Shown here one piece after another: positions 1 through 9,745 of a stretch of DNA of 30,564 nt; within the stretch, counting starts at the first letter, position 1; each line of letters begins with the position of its first letter. A program made the position numbers and the translations under genes. The DNA is from DATCKG01 sp036562385. GTDB lineage: Bacteria; Bacillota; Sulfobacillia; Symbiobacteriales; Symbiobacteriaceae. Location of the stretch: the NCBI GenBank assembly GCA_036562385.1, contig DATCKG010000109.1, positions 1-30,564 of the forward strand. Direction: 5' to 3'. Below the pieces are notes generated by a model that did not search any database, had not been told where the DNA came from, and was given only the letters and a program-made list of their open reading frames with translations.

Positions 1-45
1 TCACCGCCGGTAATTAATGCTTGCACTACCATTCTACTAACAAAA

Positions 46-76
46 ACGGGCACCCGCGAGGGGGTACCCGTTTTTT
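46..76. terminator. Hairpin with T-run, likely bidirectional terminator
   Basis: A 10-bp stem (46-55 with 62-71, one C-A mismatch) closes a 6-nt loop and is followed by six T on the + strand. An A-run at 42-46 gives a T-run on the other strand too, so it could stop transcription in both directions. The + strand gene it would serve lies outside the window. Confidence 0.7.
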
Positions 77-88
77 GTCTACAGTCTG

Positions 89-122
89 AATCACGGCGGA
101 GGGTAAACCCTCCGCCGTGATT
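89..122 (-). terminator. Perfect 15-bp hairpin
   Basis: Bases 89-103 and 108-122 are perfectly complementary around a TAAA loop. The hairpin starts one base past a minus-strand TAA (124-126), where a terminator for a leftward gene would sit. The T-tail on the minus strand is weak (TTCAGA). Confidence 0.55.
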
Positions 123-123
123 T

Positions 124-173
124 TATAGGCCTAATTTGGCCGCAGGATCGTCCTGGAACTGAGGCCATTTCAT
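124..173 (-). pseudogene. Possible C-terminal remnant of a leftward gene
   Basis: On the minus strand a 16-codon reading frame (starts MKWPQF, ends KLGL) runs to TAA at 124-126, directly before the 89-122 hairpin. An in-frame stop (TGA, 189-191) lies just upstream, so no full gene is present. The position of stop codon and hairpin looks like the end of a decayed or rearranged gene. The product cannot be recognised and the frame could be chance. Confidence 0.2.
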
Positions 174-444
174 GGCCCGGACGGCCCCTCAGGCAGTCAG
201 GCGGGTACGGCCTCGGGCCCGAATCTCAGCCGGACGGCGAATGAATGCGGCCGCTTTCTTCCATCGGCCTCTTATGTGCGATTGCTGGCCATCTCGACAA
301 AGAAGCCGATGGAACGCCTGCCGCGCCATTCGCCTGCGCGGGCGTGCACGACCGATTCGGGCCCTCGGCTGGGGGCGGGGGATTCTGTCGGGCTAAGCTG
401 CGGCGTACTCTGCGGTGAAGCCTACATGAGCCGGAGGTGCTGGG
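174..444. other. Intergenic leader of rocA-like gene
   Basis: I see no convincing gene here. It contains an inverted repeat (TTCCATCGGC at 259-268, GCCGATGGAA at 305-314) that recurs in the two acs leaders. A minus-strand frame ending at TAA 272-274 reads GEWRGRRSIGFF near its end, which could be a protein remnant, but nothing around it confirms that. No clear SigA promoter was found. Confidence 0.4.
259..314. repeat. TTCCATCGG inverted repeat, locus A
   Basis: TTCCATCGGC (259-268) and GCCGATGGAA (305-314) form a perfect 10-bp stem around a 36-nt loop. The same 9-mer core occurs twice ahead of acs1 (18906-18914 and 18969-18977) and once ahead of acs2 (22076-22084). The minus strand of this copy also aligns with the + strand of the acs1 copy over about 50 nt upstream of and through the motif. 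Confidence 0.55.
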
Positions 445-1986
445 ATGATTCCCTTTCGCCCCGAACCCCTGAGCGATTTTACCGATGCCCGGGTGGCCGC
501 GGCCTTCCAGGAGGCCATCGACACCGTCGGCCGGCAGCTCGGCCGCCACTATCCCATGCGCATTGGCGGGCGCCGGGTCGATGCACCCGCGCAGATCGTC
601 TCGGTCAACCCCTCCCGGCCGGATCAGGTGGTGGGCTACGCGGCCCGGGGCTCCCGGGCTGAGGCAGAGGCCGCGGTGCAGGCGGCGCTGGCGGCGTTCC
701 CTGAGTGGAGCCGGACGCCGGCGGAGGTGCGGGCCCGAATCCTGTTTAAAGCTGCCGCCATCATGCGGCGGCGCCGGCACGAGCTGTCCGCATGGATCAG
801 CTACGAGGTGGGCAAGAACTGGGCGGAGGCAGACGCGGACACGGCGGAGGCCATCGACTTTCTCGAGTACTACGGCCGGGAAATGCTCCGGCTGGCGGCG
901 CCCCGGGAATTGGTCCGCCTGCCCGGGGAGGAGAATCACCTGGTCTACCGGCCCCTGGGCGTGGGCGTCATCCATAGCCCCTTTAACTTCCCGCTGGCCA
1001 TCCTGACGGGCATGACGGCGGCCGCGGTTGTGACCGGCAACACGGTGGTGGTGAAACCCTCGGTGGAGGCGCCGGTGGTGGCCGCCAAGTTTTTTGACGT
1101 CCTGGAGGAGGCGGGACTCCCGGACGGCGTGGCCAACCTGCTCTACGCCGATCCGGCCGAGGTGGGGGATTATCTTACCACCCACCGGGAGGTGCGGTTC
1201 ATCAACTTCACCGGTTCCCGGGAAGTGGGCTGCCATATCTACGAACTGGCGGCAAAGGTGCAGCCGGGGCAGGTCTTCCTCCGCAGGGTGATCGCAGAGA
1301 TGGGCGGCAAGGACGCCATCATCGTCGACGGCACCGCGGACCTGGAGAGCGCGGTGGATGGGATTGTCACATCTGCCTTCGGCTTCAGCGGCCAAAAGTG
1401 TTCGGCGTGCTCCCGGGCCATCGTCACGGCGGACGTCTACGACCAGGTGCTGGCTGCGGTGACGGAACGGACGCAGGCGCTGCGGATCGGGCCGGCCACC
1501 GCCCGGGAGACCGACGTGGGGCCGGTGGCAGCGGAACGGTTTCAGAAGAAAGTGATGGACTACATTCGGATTGGCTGCTCTGAGGGGAGACTGATTACCG
1601 GAGGCGGGACGCGACCCGGCGGCTACTACGTGGAGCCCACCATCTTTGCCGACGTCTCGCCTACGGCGCGCATCGCCCAGGAGGAGATCTTCGGACCGGT
1701 GCTGGCGTTCATCCGAGCGGCGGATTTTGACGAGGCGCTGCGGATCGCCAACAGCACGGCCTACGCCCTCACGGGATCGGTCTACTCCCGGAACCGAAAT
1801 CATCTGGAGCGGGCCCGCCGGGAGTTTGCCGTGGGCAACCTGTACTTTAACCGCAAGTGCACCGGTGCGCTGGTTGGGGCTCACCCTTTCGGCGGCTTCA
1901 ACATGAGCGGCACCGATGCCAAGACCGGGGGCCCGGACTATCTGCTACTCTTTACCCTGGGGCAGACGGTGGTGGAAAGGCTGTAG
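445..1986 (+). CDS. rocA: 1-pyrroline-5-carboxylate dehydrogenase (glutamate semialdehyde dehydrogenase)
   Basis: This NAD-dependent aldehyde dehydrogenase should oxidise glutamate gamma-semialdehyde (in equilibrium with pyrroline-5-carboxylate) to glutamate, the last step of proline/arginine breakdown, in the cytosol. The 513-aa length and sequence follow Bacillus RocA end to end: ADADTAEAIDFLEYY near 130, the FTGSREVG nucleotide-binding stretch, general base Glu285 in EMGGKDA, nucleophile Cys319 in GQKCSA, EEIFGPV near 415, and a C-terminal NLYFNRKCTGA / HPFGGFNMSGT region. An RBS (GGAGG, 433-437) sits 7 nt before the ATG. It is the first gene of a + strand block with a gamma-glutamyltransferase, so glutamate handling is a plausible shared theme. 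The family assignment is strong; the physiological substrate is inferred from family. Confidence 0.93.
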   Translation: MIPFRPEPLSDFTDARVAAAFQEAIDTVGRQLGRHYPMRIGGRRVDAPAQIVSVNPSRPDQVVGYAARGSRAEAEAAVQAALAAFPEWSRTPAEVRARILFKAAAIMRRRRHELSAWISYEVGKNWAEADADTAEAIDFLEYYGREMLRLAAPRELVRLPGEENHLVYRPLGVGVIHSPFNFPLAILTGMTAAAVVTGNTVVVKPSVEAPVVAAKFFDVLEEAGLPDGVANLLYADPAEVGDYLTTHREVRFINFTGSREVGCHIYELAAKVQPGQVFLRRVIAEMGGKDAIIVDGTADLESAVDGIVTSAFGFSGQKCSACSRAIVTADVYDQVLAAVTERTQALRIGPATARETDVGPVAAERFQKKVMDYIRIGCSEGRLITGGGTRPGGYYVEPTIFADVSPTARIAQEEIFGPVLAFIRAADFDEALRIANSTAYALTGSVYSRNRNHLERARREFAVGNLYFNRKCTGALVGAHPFGGFNMSGTDAKTGGPDYLLLFTLGQTVVERL

Positions 1987-2117
1987 CCAGGCAGGCTCCG
2001 TTCAGGCGGAGGAACCTTTCGCCCCCGAGAAGAAATCCTATCTAAAGGAGAGATCGCATCGAGAAGGGGGCGGGCGCTCTGACGAACACATTTCTTCCGG
2101 CACAGAGCCGTCGGGTC

Positions 2118-2948
2118 GTGTGGGCCCGGGTTATTCTTGCGTTGGTGGCAGTGGTCCTGGGGGGCTCGTGGTGGTTGCTGATCCGTACGGCCTGGGGCGC
2201 CTACAATCTGCACTACACGCTGACGGAAACGGACCTCCGGATCACCTTCGGCCCGACCACGGTGGAGATTCCCCGAGCGGACATCATCAAGGCCGAGACG
2301 ATGAACGTGACCAAGGGGCGCCGCCACTTCGGCACCGCCCTGCCTAGCCTTCAGGAGGGTCGCTGGTCCTTCGCCGAAACCGGGGTCATCCGCCTTTACA
2401 GCACGTCCACACGCCCGTTGACGGTGCTGGAAACCCCGACGGGCAAGTGGGGCATCAGTCCCAGCGACCCTGAGGCGTTTCTCCAGGCGCTGCAGTCCGG
2501 GGCCACCGGCCGGTGGGATCCGGTTCCCACCAACGCAGGCACCGCCTCGGTGATCTTCGCGAGCATCATCGGAGTGCTCAGCTTGGTGACGGTACTGCTG
2601 CTCTTGGGGGTGGAGCGGGGAGCCGCCCACATGAAGTACATCCTGGATCGGGATGCCCTGGTGATCCATGTGGGTTGGCTGAAGACACGGATTCCCTATC
2701 GGCAGATGGAGTCCGTGGAGGTGACCCAAATCCGGGGCCGGCCGGCGCGAACTTTCGGTGCCGCCTTTCCGGGATTCTACTGGGGACATTTCTACTGGAA
2801 GGACGGCGGAGGCAGCGTGCGGCTGTACTGCACCCGCCTGGACCCGGTGGTGCTGATCCGGACCCGAACCGGGACGTACGGGGTCAGCCCTGCGGACACG
2901 GAAGTCTTTGTGGCCGCTCTGTCCCGCCGCCGAGCGGGCCGCAAGTGA
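2118..2948 (+). CDS. Membrane protein with two tandem PH-like domains
   Basis: The 276-aa product has two copies of one unit, each preceded by a hydrophobic segment (residues about 4-22 and 140-165). Each unit reads YxLxxxxLxI..G......IP...I...E, then GRxxRxFGxAxP-like, a VRLYxTxxxP strand and GxxGxSPxDxExFxxAL. The fold resembles bacterial PH-like (YokE/PF10882-type) domains; this is a pattern-level call. No function is known, and membrane anchoring with cytosolic or external PH-like modules is inferred. The start is uncertain: GTG 2118 lacks a good RBS, whereas the frame is open from 2046. A CTG at 2079 behind GAAGGGGG (2062-2070) would add MTNTFLPAQSRRV, and AAAGGAG lies at 2044-2050. A terminator follows directly. 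Confidence 0.75.
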   Translation: MWARVILALVAVVLGGSWWLLIRTAWGAYNLHYTLTETDLRITFGPTTVEIPRADIIKAETMNVTKGRRHFGTALPSLQEGRWSFAETGVIRLYSTSTRPLTVLETPTGKWGISPSDPEAFLQALQSGATGRWDPVPTNAGTASVIFASIIGVLSLVTVLLLLGVERGAAHMKYILDRDALVIHVGWLKTRIPYRQMESVEVTQIRGRPARTFGAAFPGFYWGHFYWKDGGGSVRLYCTRLDPVVLIRTRTGTYGVSPADTEVFVAALSRRRAGRK

Positions 2949-2953
2949 GTCCG

Positions 2954-2991
2954 AAGCCCGATGCGTACGTCGCCGTACGGATCGGGCTTTT
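2954..2991 (+). terminator. Rho-independent terminator
   Basis: AAGCCCGAT-CGTACG pairs with CGTACG-ATCGGGCTT around a short loop (about 2954-2967 with 2974-2988), ending in a T-run at 2988-2991. It begins 6 nt after the PH-like gene stop. Confidence 0.8.
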
Positions 2992-3044
2992 CTACACATT
3001 TGATTGGCTGCTTCCGTCCGCGGCGGCCGGGCAGCGGGGCCAGG

Positions 3045-3073
3045 TGGACACTTCCCGCTGGGGATGCTATTCT
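3045..3073 (+). promoter_or_regulatory. SigA-type promoter for ggt
   Basis: TGGACA (3045-3050), a 17-nt spacer and TATTCT (3068-3073) with an extended -10 TG at 3065-3066. This matches the housekeeping consensus at 5/6 and 4/6 plus TGn, and lies 58 nt ahead of the gamma-glutamyltransferase start. Confidence 0.5.
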
Positions 3074-3131
3074 GACAGTATTAGGATAAAGCGGCACAAG
3101 AAAGCATCATCACGGTAAAGGAGATGTACTG

Positions 3132-4739
<1,608 letters not shown>

Positions 4740-4768
4740 CAGCATGAGGAGGACAGGAGGCGCTGCAG

Positions 4769-5713
4769 GTGACGCGGCAATTGTTGATTGTGACAACCGG
4801 TGAGTTTCAGCTTCAGCAGCGGCATATTGCTCAGATTCGGGCGGCGGCACCCGGGTTTGAAGTGGTCACCAAGTCTTACCGGGACGTGACCCCGGAGGAC
4901 GTGGCAGCCGCCGAGGTGATCTTCGGTTGGCCGAGGCCGGAGTGGGTGGCTGCTGCCCGCAACGTCAGGTGGGTGCAACTTTGCAGCGCAGGCGCCGACG
5001 GTTGGATCGACATTCGCCCGGGAGATCTGCTGCTGACCAAAGCTAGCGGGACCTTCGGGGTTCCCATCGCCGAGTGGGTGATGGGGGCCATCCTGATGCT
5101 GACCCGGAACTTGCACCTCTACCGGGATCAGCAGCGCGAGCGGGTGTGGAAGCAGCACTGGAATGCCCGGGAAATCATGGGCAGCACGGTGGGCATCCTC
5201 GGCCTGGGGGACATTGGCCGGGAGGTGGCCCGTCGGGCCAAGGCCTTCGGATGCCGGGTGGTGGGCTTTCGCCGGCGCAACCTGCCGGTGGAGTACGTGG
5301 ATGCCTTGCTGCCTTTGGATGAGGTGCTGGCAGAAGCCGACTTCCTGGTGATGGCGCTGCCGGCCACGAAGGAGACCTATCACCTGATGAACGCCGAGCG
5401 GCTGGCCCGGATGAAGCAGGGGGCCTATCTCATCAACGTGGGGCGGGGCTCCACGGTGGATGAGGCTGCTTTGGTGGAGGCCCTGCGTTCTGGCCACCTG
5501 GCCGGGGCCGCCCTGGATGTCACTGAACAGGAGCCACTGCCGCCGGAGAGCCCCCTGTGGGGCATGGAGCAGGTCATTCTCTCCCCTCACGCATCCGGGT
5601 TCTCCCCGGAGCGAAACGCGGACCGGCGGACGGAACTGTTTTGTGAAAACCTGCGCCGCTACCTGGCCGGGGAACCGTTGCTGAACCTGGTGGACCGGGA
5701 AGCCGGGTACTGA
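4769..5713 (+). CDS. D-2-hydroxyacid dehydrogenase
   Basis: The enzyme reversibly reduces a 2-oxoacid to a D-2-hydroxyacid. The 314-aa protein shows the split catalytic/NAD-binding layout: Rossmann loop GLGDIG (145-150), substrate Arg226 in NVGRGS, Glu255 in EQEPLP and proton-donor His274 in SPHASG. After the second beta strand it has FRRR (167-170) where NAD-specific members carry Asp, which points to NADP(H) use. The substrate cannot be told; GhrA-like glyoxylate/hydroxypyruvate reductases are the closest type by feel. Start GTG 4769 has RBS GGAGG (4756-4760) 8 nt upstream. It lies 29 nt behind ggt and ends before a convergent terminator. Confidence 0.88.
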   Translation: MTRQLLIVTTGEFQLQQRHIAQIRAAAPGFEVVTKSYRDVTPEDVAAAEVIFGWPRPEWVAAARNVRWVQLCSAGADGWIDIRPGDLLLTKASGTFGVPIAEWVMGAILMLTRNLHLYRDQQRERVWKQHWNAREIMGSTVGILGLGDIGREVARRAKAFGCRVVGFRRRNLPVEYVDALLPLDEVLAEADFLVMALPATKETYHLMNAERLARMKQGAYLINVGRGSTVDEAALVEALRSGHLAGAALDVTEQEPLPPESPLWGMEQVILSPHASGFSPERNADRRTELFCENLRRYLAGEPLLNLVDREAGY

Positions 5714-5730
5714 TCCCACACATACGGAAA

Positions 5731-5761
5731 GGGCGCCAGCGCGTGCTGGCGCCCTGCTTTC
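5731..5761. terminator. Bidirectional terminator between convergent genes
   Basis: A perfect 10-bp stem (5731-5740 with 5745-5754) has a GCGT loop and short T-runs on both sides. It lies between the + dehydrogenase (stop 5713) and the minus SLH gene (stop 5770). Confidence 0.75.
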
Positions 5762-5769
5762 ATCCCTTA

Positions 5770-7488
5770 TCAGGTCTTCAGTTCGATCTCGACGACCTTC
5801 CCGCTCTTCACCTTCAGGATGACGCTGGAGCCTTCCTTCAGGTGGGAGATGGCGATAGCGGTCTGGCCCTTGCGGATACGGATGTCATCGTTCAGCTCGA
5901 AGGCAAGGTCGCGACCGGAGGCATCCCGGATCTGGATCCGCTTGCGGGAGATGGACCGGACGATGCCAGTGATGACCTCGTACTTGTCATGGTCCTTCCG
6001 CTTGTCGCGGTCCTTCTTCTTGTCCTCGTCCACGTCGTCGTCCTCCGCCTGGTCATCCACGGTGATGCGGATGGCAAAGCCGCGGATCACCCGCACCGTG
6101 ACCAGGTCACCTTCCTCCAGATCCGCCAGCCGGATCCGGCGGCCGCCCTGGTAGATCAGCACACCGGGGGCCACCTTCACTTCCCGGGTGCCCGAGTCGG
6201 TCTGGATGACCAGCTTGCCCACGGAGAAGGAGGAGTAGGGCCGGATTTCGGTGACGGTGCCCTTGATCTCATCCTTGCGGGCAGCCGGTTCCTCAGGCTT
6301 CGCTTCGTCGCCGCCGGACCGCTCGGTTACCTCAATCGCCACGGCCACACCGGCCACCACCTTCACAGCGACCTTATCGCCTTCCTGCAGGTCGCTAAGG
6401 TCCGCCCGACGGCCGTCCAGGGTCACCGTGATCTCGGGGGCCAGCGGGAAGCTCTTCTGCTCATTCTTGTTGGTCTCGATGACGATCAGCCCAAGGCTGC
6501 CATCCGTCTCTTCCGGCAGGAAGAGGTCGGCGATGGTGCCGGTGACCTGTTTGGCCTTTACCTCCGGCTCCGGGTCACGGGCCGTGATGAAGATGGCCTG
6601 CTTGTCAGGACCGAGCACCACGGTGAGGCGGGCACCCTCGGGCAGGTCTTCCGGCTCCGCGGGCTTCAGATCCAGGAAGATCAGGGCGCCGGGCGCGATC
6701 TTCACCGTCTGCTCCTCACCGGTGCGGAGAGTCAGGGTGAGGGTGTCTTCGGCGGTGTCCACACGCTTCAGCGTGCCCGTCAGGATGCCCGGACGGACGC
6801 GGCCGATCTCATCCAGCTGCCTGTCGGTGCGGGAAAGCAGCGCGGCCGCCTGGGCGCGGGTCAGCGGATCGTTGGGCCGGCAGGTCCCATCGGGGAACCC
6901 GGTGACCAGTTCATGGTCCACCGCCGCGGCCACATACCCCACCAGGGAGGGCGGAATCAAGGCCGCATCCTTGAAGGGGAGTTCGGCGGTCATCTTGGCC
7001 TGGGCCTCGGCGTCATAGCCAAGGGCCCGGACCAGCAGGACGCTCACCCAGAGGCGGCTGGCCTTCTCGTTGGGGCGCAGCAGGCCGTCCTCGGCGACCG
7101 GGAGGATTTCCTGCTCGACCGCTACGGCCACGTAGGGTTTGGCCCAGTCGGGAATCTGGGACCGGTCGGTGAAGGGGAGCATCTCGGGGGTGATCTCGCT
7201 CAGTTCCGGTGCCTCATCCTCGAGGCCCATCAGCCGGACCGCGACGGTTACGGCCTGGGCCCGGGTCAGCGGCGCATTGGGTTCGAACTTGCCGTTGCCG
7301 ACGCCCTTCATCAGGCCCTTGGCACACATCTCCAGGACGTAGGGCAGGGACCAGTCGTCGTCGGCCACGTCCACGAACTTGGGAAGGATCGATCCATACC
7401 CCCCATGCCCTCGGTACGCTGACGTTGGCAGCGGAACCAGCAGGATGGCCAGCGACAGCAGCAGGCCGAGAACGCTACGGAAACGCAC
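5770..7488 (-). CDS. S-layer homology protein with four C-terminal repeats
   Basis: An exported, wall-associated protein of 572 aa. It begins with a signal peptide (residues 1-24, cleavage likely after PTSA). Three SLH domains follow at about 37-90, 104-158 and 168-220; the third has GFPDGTCRPNDPLTRAQ, the typical signature. SLH domains bind pyruvylated secondary wall polymer in known systems. The rest is four repeats of about 70 aa (about 235-305, 315-390, 403-475, 500-572). Each starts with a (V/I)xGT(V/I) strand and has DLxEGDxVxVKVxxGxAxxI near its end. A highly charged linker (DDDVDEDKKKDRDKRK) precedes the last one. The repeats resemble DUF5666-like beta units; no function is known. GTG start has AAAGGAG upstream (7497-7505). 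It is divergent from rbsR. Confidence 0.88.
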   Translation of the reverse strand: MRFRSVLGLLLSLAILLVPLPTSAYRGHGGYGSILPKFVDVADDDWSLPYVLEMCAKGLMKGVGNGKFEPNAPLTRAQAVTVAVRLMGLEDEAPELSEITPEMLPFTDRSQIPDWAKPYVAVAVEQEILPVAEDGLLRPNEKASRLWVSVLLVRALGYDAEAQAKMTAELPFKDAALIPPSLVGYVAAAVDHELVTGFPDGTCRPNDPLTRAQAAALLSRTDRQLDEIGRVRPGILTGTLKRVDTAEDTLTLTLRTGEEQTVKIAPGALIFLDLKPAEPEDLPEGARLTVVLGPDKQAIFITARDPEPEVKAKQVTGTIADLFLPEETDGSLGLIVIETNKNEQKSFPLAPEITVTLDGRRADLSDLQEGDKVAVKVVAGVAVAIEVTERSGGDEAKPEEPAARKDEIKGTVTEIRPYSSFSVGKLVIQTDSGTREVKVAPGVLIYQGGRRIRLADLEEGDLVTVRVIRGFAIRITVDDQAEDDDVDEDKKKDRDKRKDHDKYEVITGIVRSISRKRIQIRDASGRDLAFELNDDIRIRKGQTAIAISHLKEGSSVILKVKSGKVVEIELKT

Positions 7489-7679
7489 GCAGCCTCACTC
7501 CTTTTGTGTGGGTTCTTTCACTACGAAGAATTCGCAGGGGTGAAGGGGAATTGTGGGGGTCGATGCAACATTCTGGGCGCATACTTGGAATCTCCCGGGC
7601 GGAGGCCGGGGATTGGTTCAGATGGATGTAAGAAATTTGTAAGGAGGGAGTTTGGTACGGGCGTCGTATTTTTTCTTTG

Positions 7680-7693
7680 TGGAAACGCTTCCA
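7680..7693. promoter_or_regulatory. LacI-family operator O1 (cre-like)
   Basis: TGGAAACGCTTCCA is a near-perfect palindrome centred on CG, the usual LacI/CcpA-family operator form. It lies 74 nt ahead of the LacI-type regulator gene. AAACGCTTCC is repeated exactly at 7741-7750. Confidence 0.7.
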
Positions 7694-7736
7694 GTACGTT
7701 TGGAATGGTGTTTCTTCCTGATGTGAACAATAGGGA

Positions 7737-7752
7737 GCGAAAACGCTTCCGC
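7737..7752. promoter_or_regulatory. LacI-family operator O2
   Basis: GCGAAAACGCTTCCGC shares the ten bases AAACGCTTCC with O1. The two centres are 58 bp apart. O2 lies just upstream of the rbsR ribosome-binding site, a good place for repression by blocking elongation or by looping. Confidence 0.65.
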
Positions 7753-7766
7753 AGGAGGGCAGAGGG

Positions 7767-8789
7767 ATGGCGGTCACCATCAAGGATGTAGCCAGAGAAG
7801 CCGGTGTGGGGTTGGCCACCGTCTCTCGGGTGCTGAACAACAGCGGCCCGGTCAGTCCCGAGACACGGGAGCGGGTGCTGGCGGCCGCCCGAGCCCTGGG
7901 GTACGTGCCCAACCTTCATGCGCGCAGCCTGGTAAGCCGTGCCACTGGCACCGTGGGCCTGATCATTCCGGACATCACCAACCCCTTCTTTCCGGCCGTC
8001 ACCCGGGGGGTGGAGGATGCCGCCAGTCAGGCCGGGTACACGGTGTTCCTCTGCAACACCGACAACGACCCGGCCAAGGAGGAAACGGACGTCCGCAAGC
8101 TCCGGGAGCGCTGCGTGGACGGGATCATCTTCGTGGGGTCCCAGGCCCGGCGAAAACGCCTGGAGCGACTCCTTCAGGACGGCATTCCGGTGGTCGTGAC
8201 GGACCGGGAGGTACCCGATCTGGACGCGGACAGTGTGCTGGTGGACAACAACTGGGGTGCCCGGGCCGCCGTGCGCCACCTGATTGACCTGGGCCATACC
8301 CGTATCGCCCACGCCGCGGGCCACAGGCAAACCCCCACCGGCCAGGACCGCTATGCAGGGTACTGTGCGGCCCTGGAGGAGGCCGGCCTGCCGGTGGACG
8401 AGTCCCTGGTCTTCTGGGGGGAGTTCACCATCGAGTCGGGCATTCAGGCCGGCCAGGTGCTCCTGGGACGCTCGCCGCGGCCCACTGCTGTCTTTGCCGG
8501 CAACGATCTGATCGCACTGGGGGTCATCCGGGCCGCCCGGGAGGCCGGGCTCCGTGTGCCCGAAGACCTTTCGGTGGTGGGGTTTGACGACATTCCGCTG
8601 GCCGCGCTGGTCAGTCCGCCCCTGACCACCGTCAGGCAGCCTGCCTACGAGATGGGACGGCTGGCCATGACCATGCTGCTGGAACGGATGAGCGGCCGCG
8701 TCACAGGGGCCGGCCGGCACCACGTCTTCCGGCCGGAACTGATCCTGCGGGGGAGTACGCGTCCGCGCAGCGGACAAGATCTGGGATAG
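7767..8789 (+). CDS. rbsR: LacI-family transcriptional repressor of the ribose operon
   Basis: A 340-aa DNA-binding regulator. Residues 4-23 (TIKDVAREAGVGLATVSRVL) are the LacI helix-turn-helix, followed by the hinge helix (YVPNLHARSL, about 47-56) and a periplasmic-binding-protein-like effector domain (about 60-330) with GLIIPDITNPFF and VVGFDD. It is the first gene of an rbsKDACB operon, so ribose (or a ribose phosphate) as effector and self-regulation through the two operators upstream are reasonable inferences. RBS GGAGGG (7754-7759). RbsK begins within 12 nt of its stop. Confidence 0.9.
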   Translation: MAVTIKDVAREAGVGLATVSRVLNNSGPVSPETRERVLAAARALGYVPNLHARSLVSRATGTVGLIIPDITNPFFPAVTRGVEDAASQAGYTVFLCNTDNDPAKEETDVRKLRERCVDGIIFVGSQARRKRLERLLQDGIPVVVTDREVPDLDADSVLVDNNWGARAAVRHLIDLGHTRIAHAAGHRQTPTGQDRYAGYCAALEEAGLPVDESLVFWGEFTIESGIQAGQVLLGRSPRPTAVFAGNDLIALGVIRAAREAGLRVPEDLSVVGFDDIPLAALVSPPLTTVRQPAYEMGRLAMTMLLERMSGRVTGAGRHHVFRPELILRGSTRPRSGQDLG

Positions 8790-8800
8790 GAGTGATGCGT

Positions 8801-9745
8801 GTGACAAAACCGGTGGTTGTGGTGGGCAGCCTCAATCTGGATCTGGTGGTGCGGCCGGAGCGGGCCCCTGCCGCGGGCGAAACCGTCTTCGCTCCCACGC
8901 TGGAGCGGTACCCCGGCGGCAAGGGCGGCAACCAGGCGGTGGCCGCGGCCCGGCTGGGCGTACCTGTGTCCATGATCGCCCGCGTGGGAAACGATTCCTT
9001 CGGGGATGAGCTTCTGGCCAGCCTGCAGCAGAACGGCGTCTCCACCGAGGCGGTCACCCGTTCCGAGACCGCCGGAACGGGCACCGCGGTGATTACCGTG
9101 GATCGGACCGGACAGAACCGCATTGTGGTGGTGCCGGGAGCCAACAGCGAGGTCTCGCCGGATCTGGTCTACCAGTACCGGGACCTGATCCGTTCCGCCG
9201 CTGTGCTACTGCTGCAGCTGGAAGTACCGGTGGATGCCTGCATCTGGGCAGCCCGCATCGCGCACGATGCACAGGTGCCCGTCATCCTCGATCCGGCGCC
9301 TGCTCCCTCTCAGCCCCTGCCGGCGGAGCTGCGCAAGTATACCTGGCTGGTCACTCCCAACGAGAGCGAGGCAGAGAGCCTGACCGGGGTGGCGGTCGCC
9401 GGCAAGAAGGGTGCGCCGCTGGCGGCCCGGGCCTTGCTGGAGCAGGGCTTTCAGCGGGCCCTCATCAAGCTGGGCGGCGAGGGCGCGTTCCTGCTGGAGC
9501 AGGGCGCCGCGGAGGGCATCTGGGTGGAGCCCTTTTCGGTGAAGGTCGTGGATACCACGGCTGCCGGCGATGCCTTTGCAGGTGGTCTGGCGGCGGCCCT
9601 GGCCCTCGGCAAGGACCTGCCGGAGGCGCTGCGGTGGGCTGCGGCGGCCGGCGCCCTGGCGGTTACCCGGCCTGGCGCGCAACCGTCGATGGGCACCCTG
9701 GCCGAACTGACGGCACTGCTTGAAACAGGAGGAAGGGACGCATGA
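8801..9745 (+). CDS. rbsK: Ribokinase
   Basis: It phosphorylates D-ribose to ribose 5-phosphate with ATP in the cytosol. PfkB-family marks are present: VVVGSLNLDLV at the N-terminus, YPGGKGGNQAVAAARLG (the GGKGxNQA substrate motif, near 40), VTPNESEAE, and the C-terminal DTTAAGDAF motif with catalytic Asp257. Length (314 aa) is normal. The frame could also start at GTG 8792 or ATG 8795, but AGGAG at 8788-8792 is 8 nt from GTG 8801, so I chose 8801. The stop overlaps the rbsD start (ATGA), implying translational coupling. Confidence 0.92.
   Translation: MTKPVVVVGSLNLDLVVRPERAPAAGETVFAPTLERYPGGKGGNQAVAAARLGVPVSMIARVGNDSFGDELLASLQQNGVSTEAVTRSETAGTGTAVITVDRTGQNRIVVVPGANSEVSPDLVYQYRDLIRSAAVLLLQLEVPVDACIWAARIAHDAQVPVILDPAPAPSQPLPAELRKYTWLVTPNESEAESLTGVAVAGKKGAPLAARALLEQGFQRALIKLGGEGAFLLEQGAAEGIWVEPFSVKVVDTTAAGDAFAGGLAAALALGKDLPEALRWAAAAGALAVTRPGAQPSMGTLAELTALLETGGRDA

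Noticed and set aside
226..1884. A 552-codon minus-strand open frame through rocA
   Set aside because: It is a shadow of codon bias in GC-rich DNA, with low-complexity Arg/His/Pro-rich translation and no RBS or motifs.
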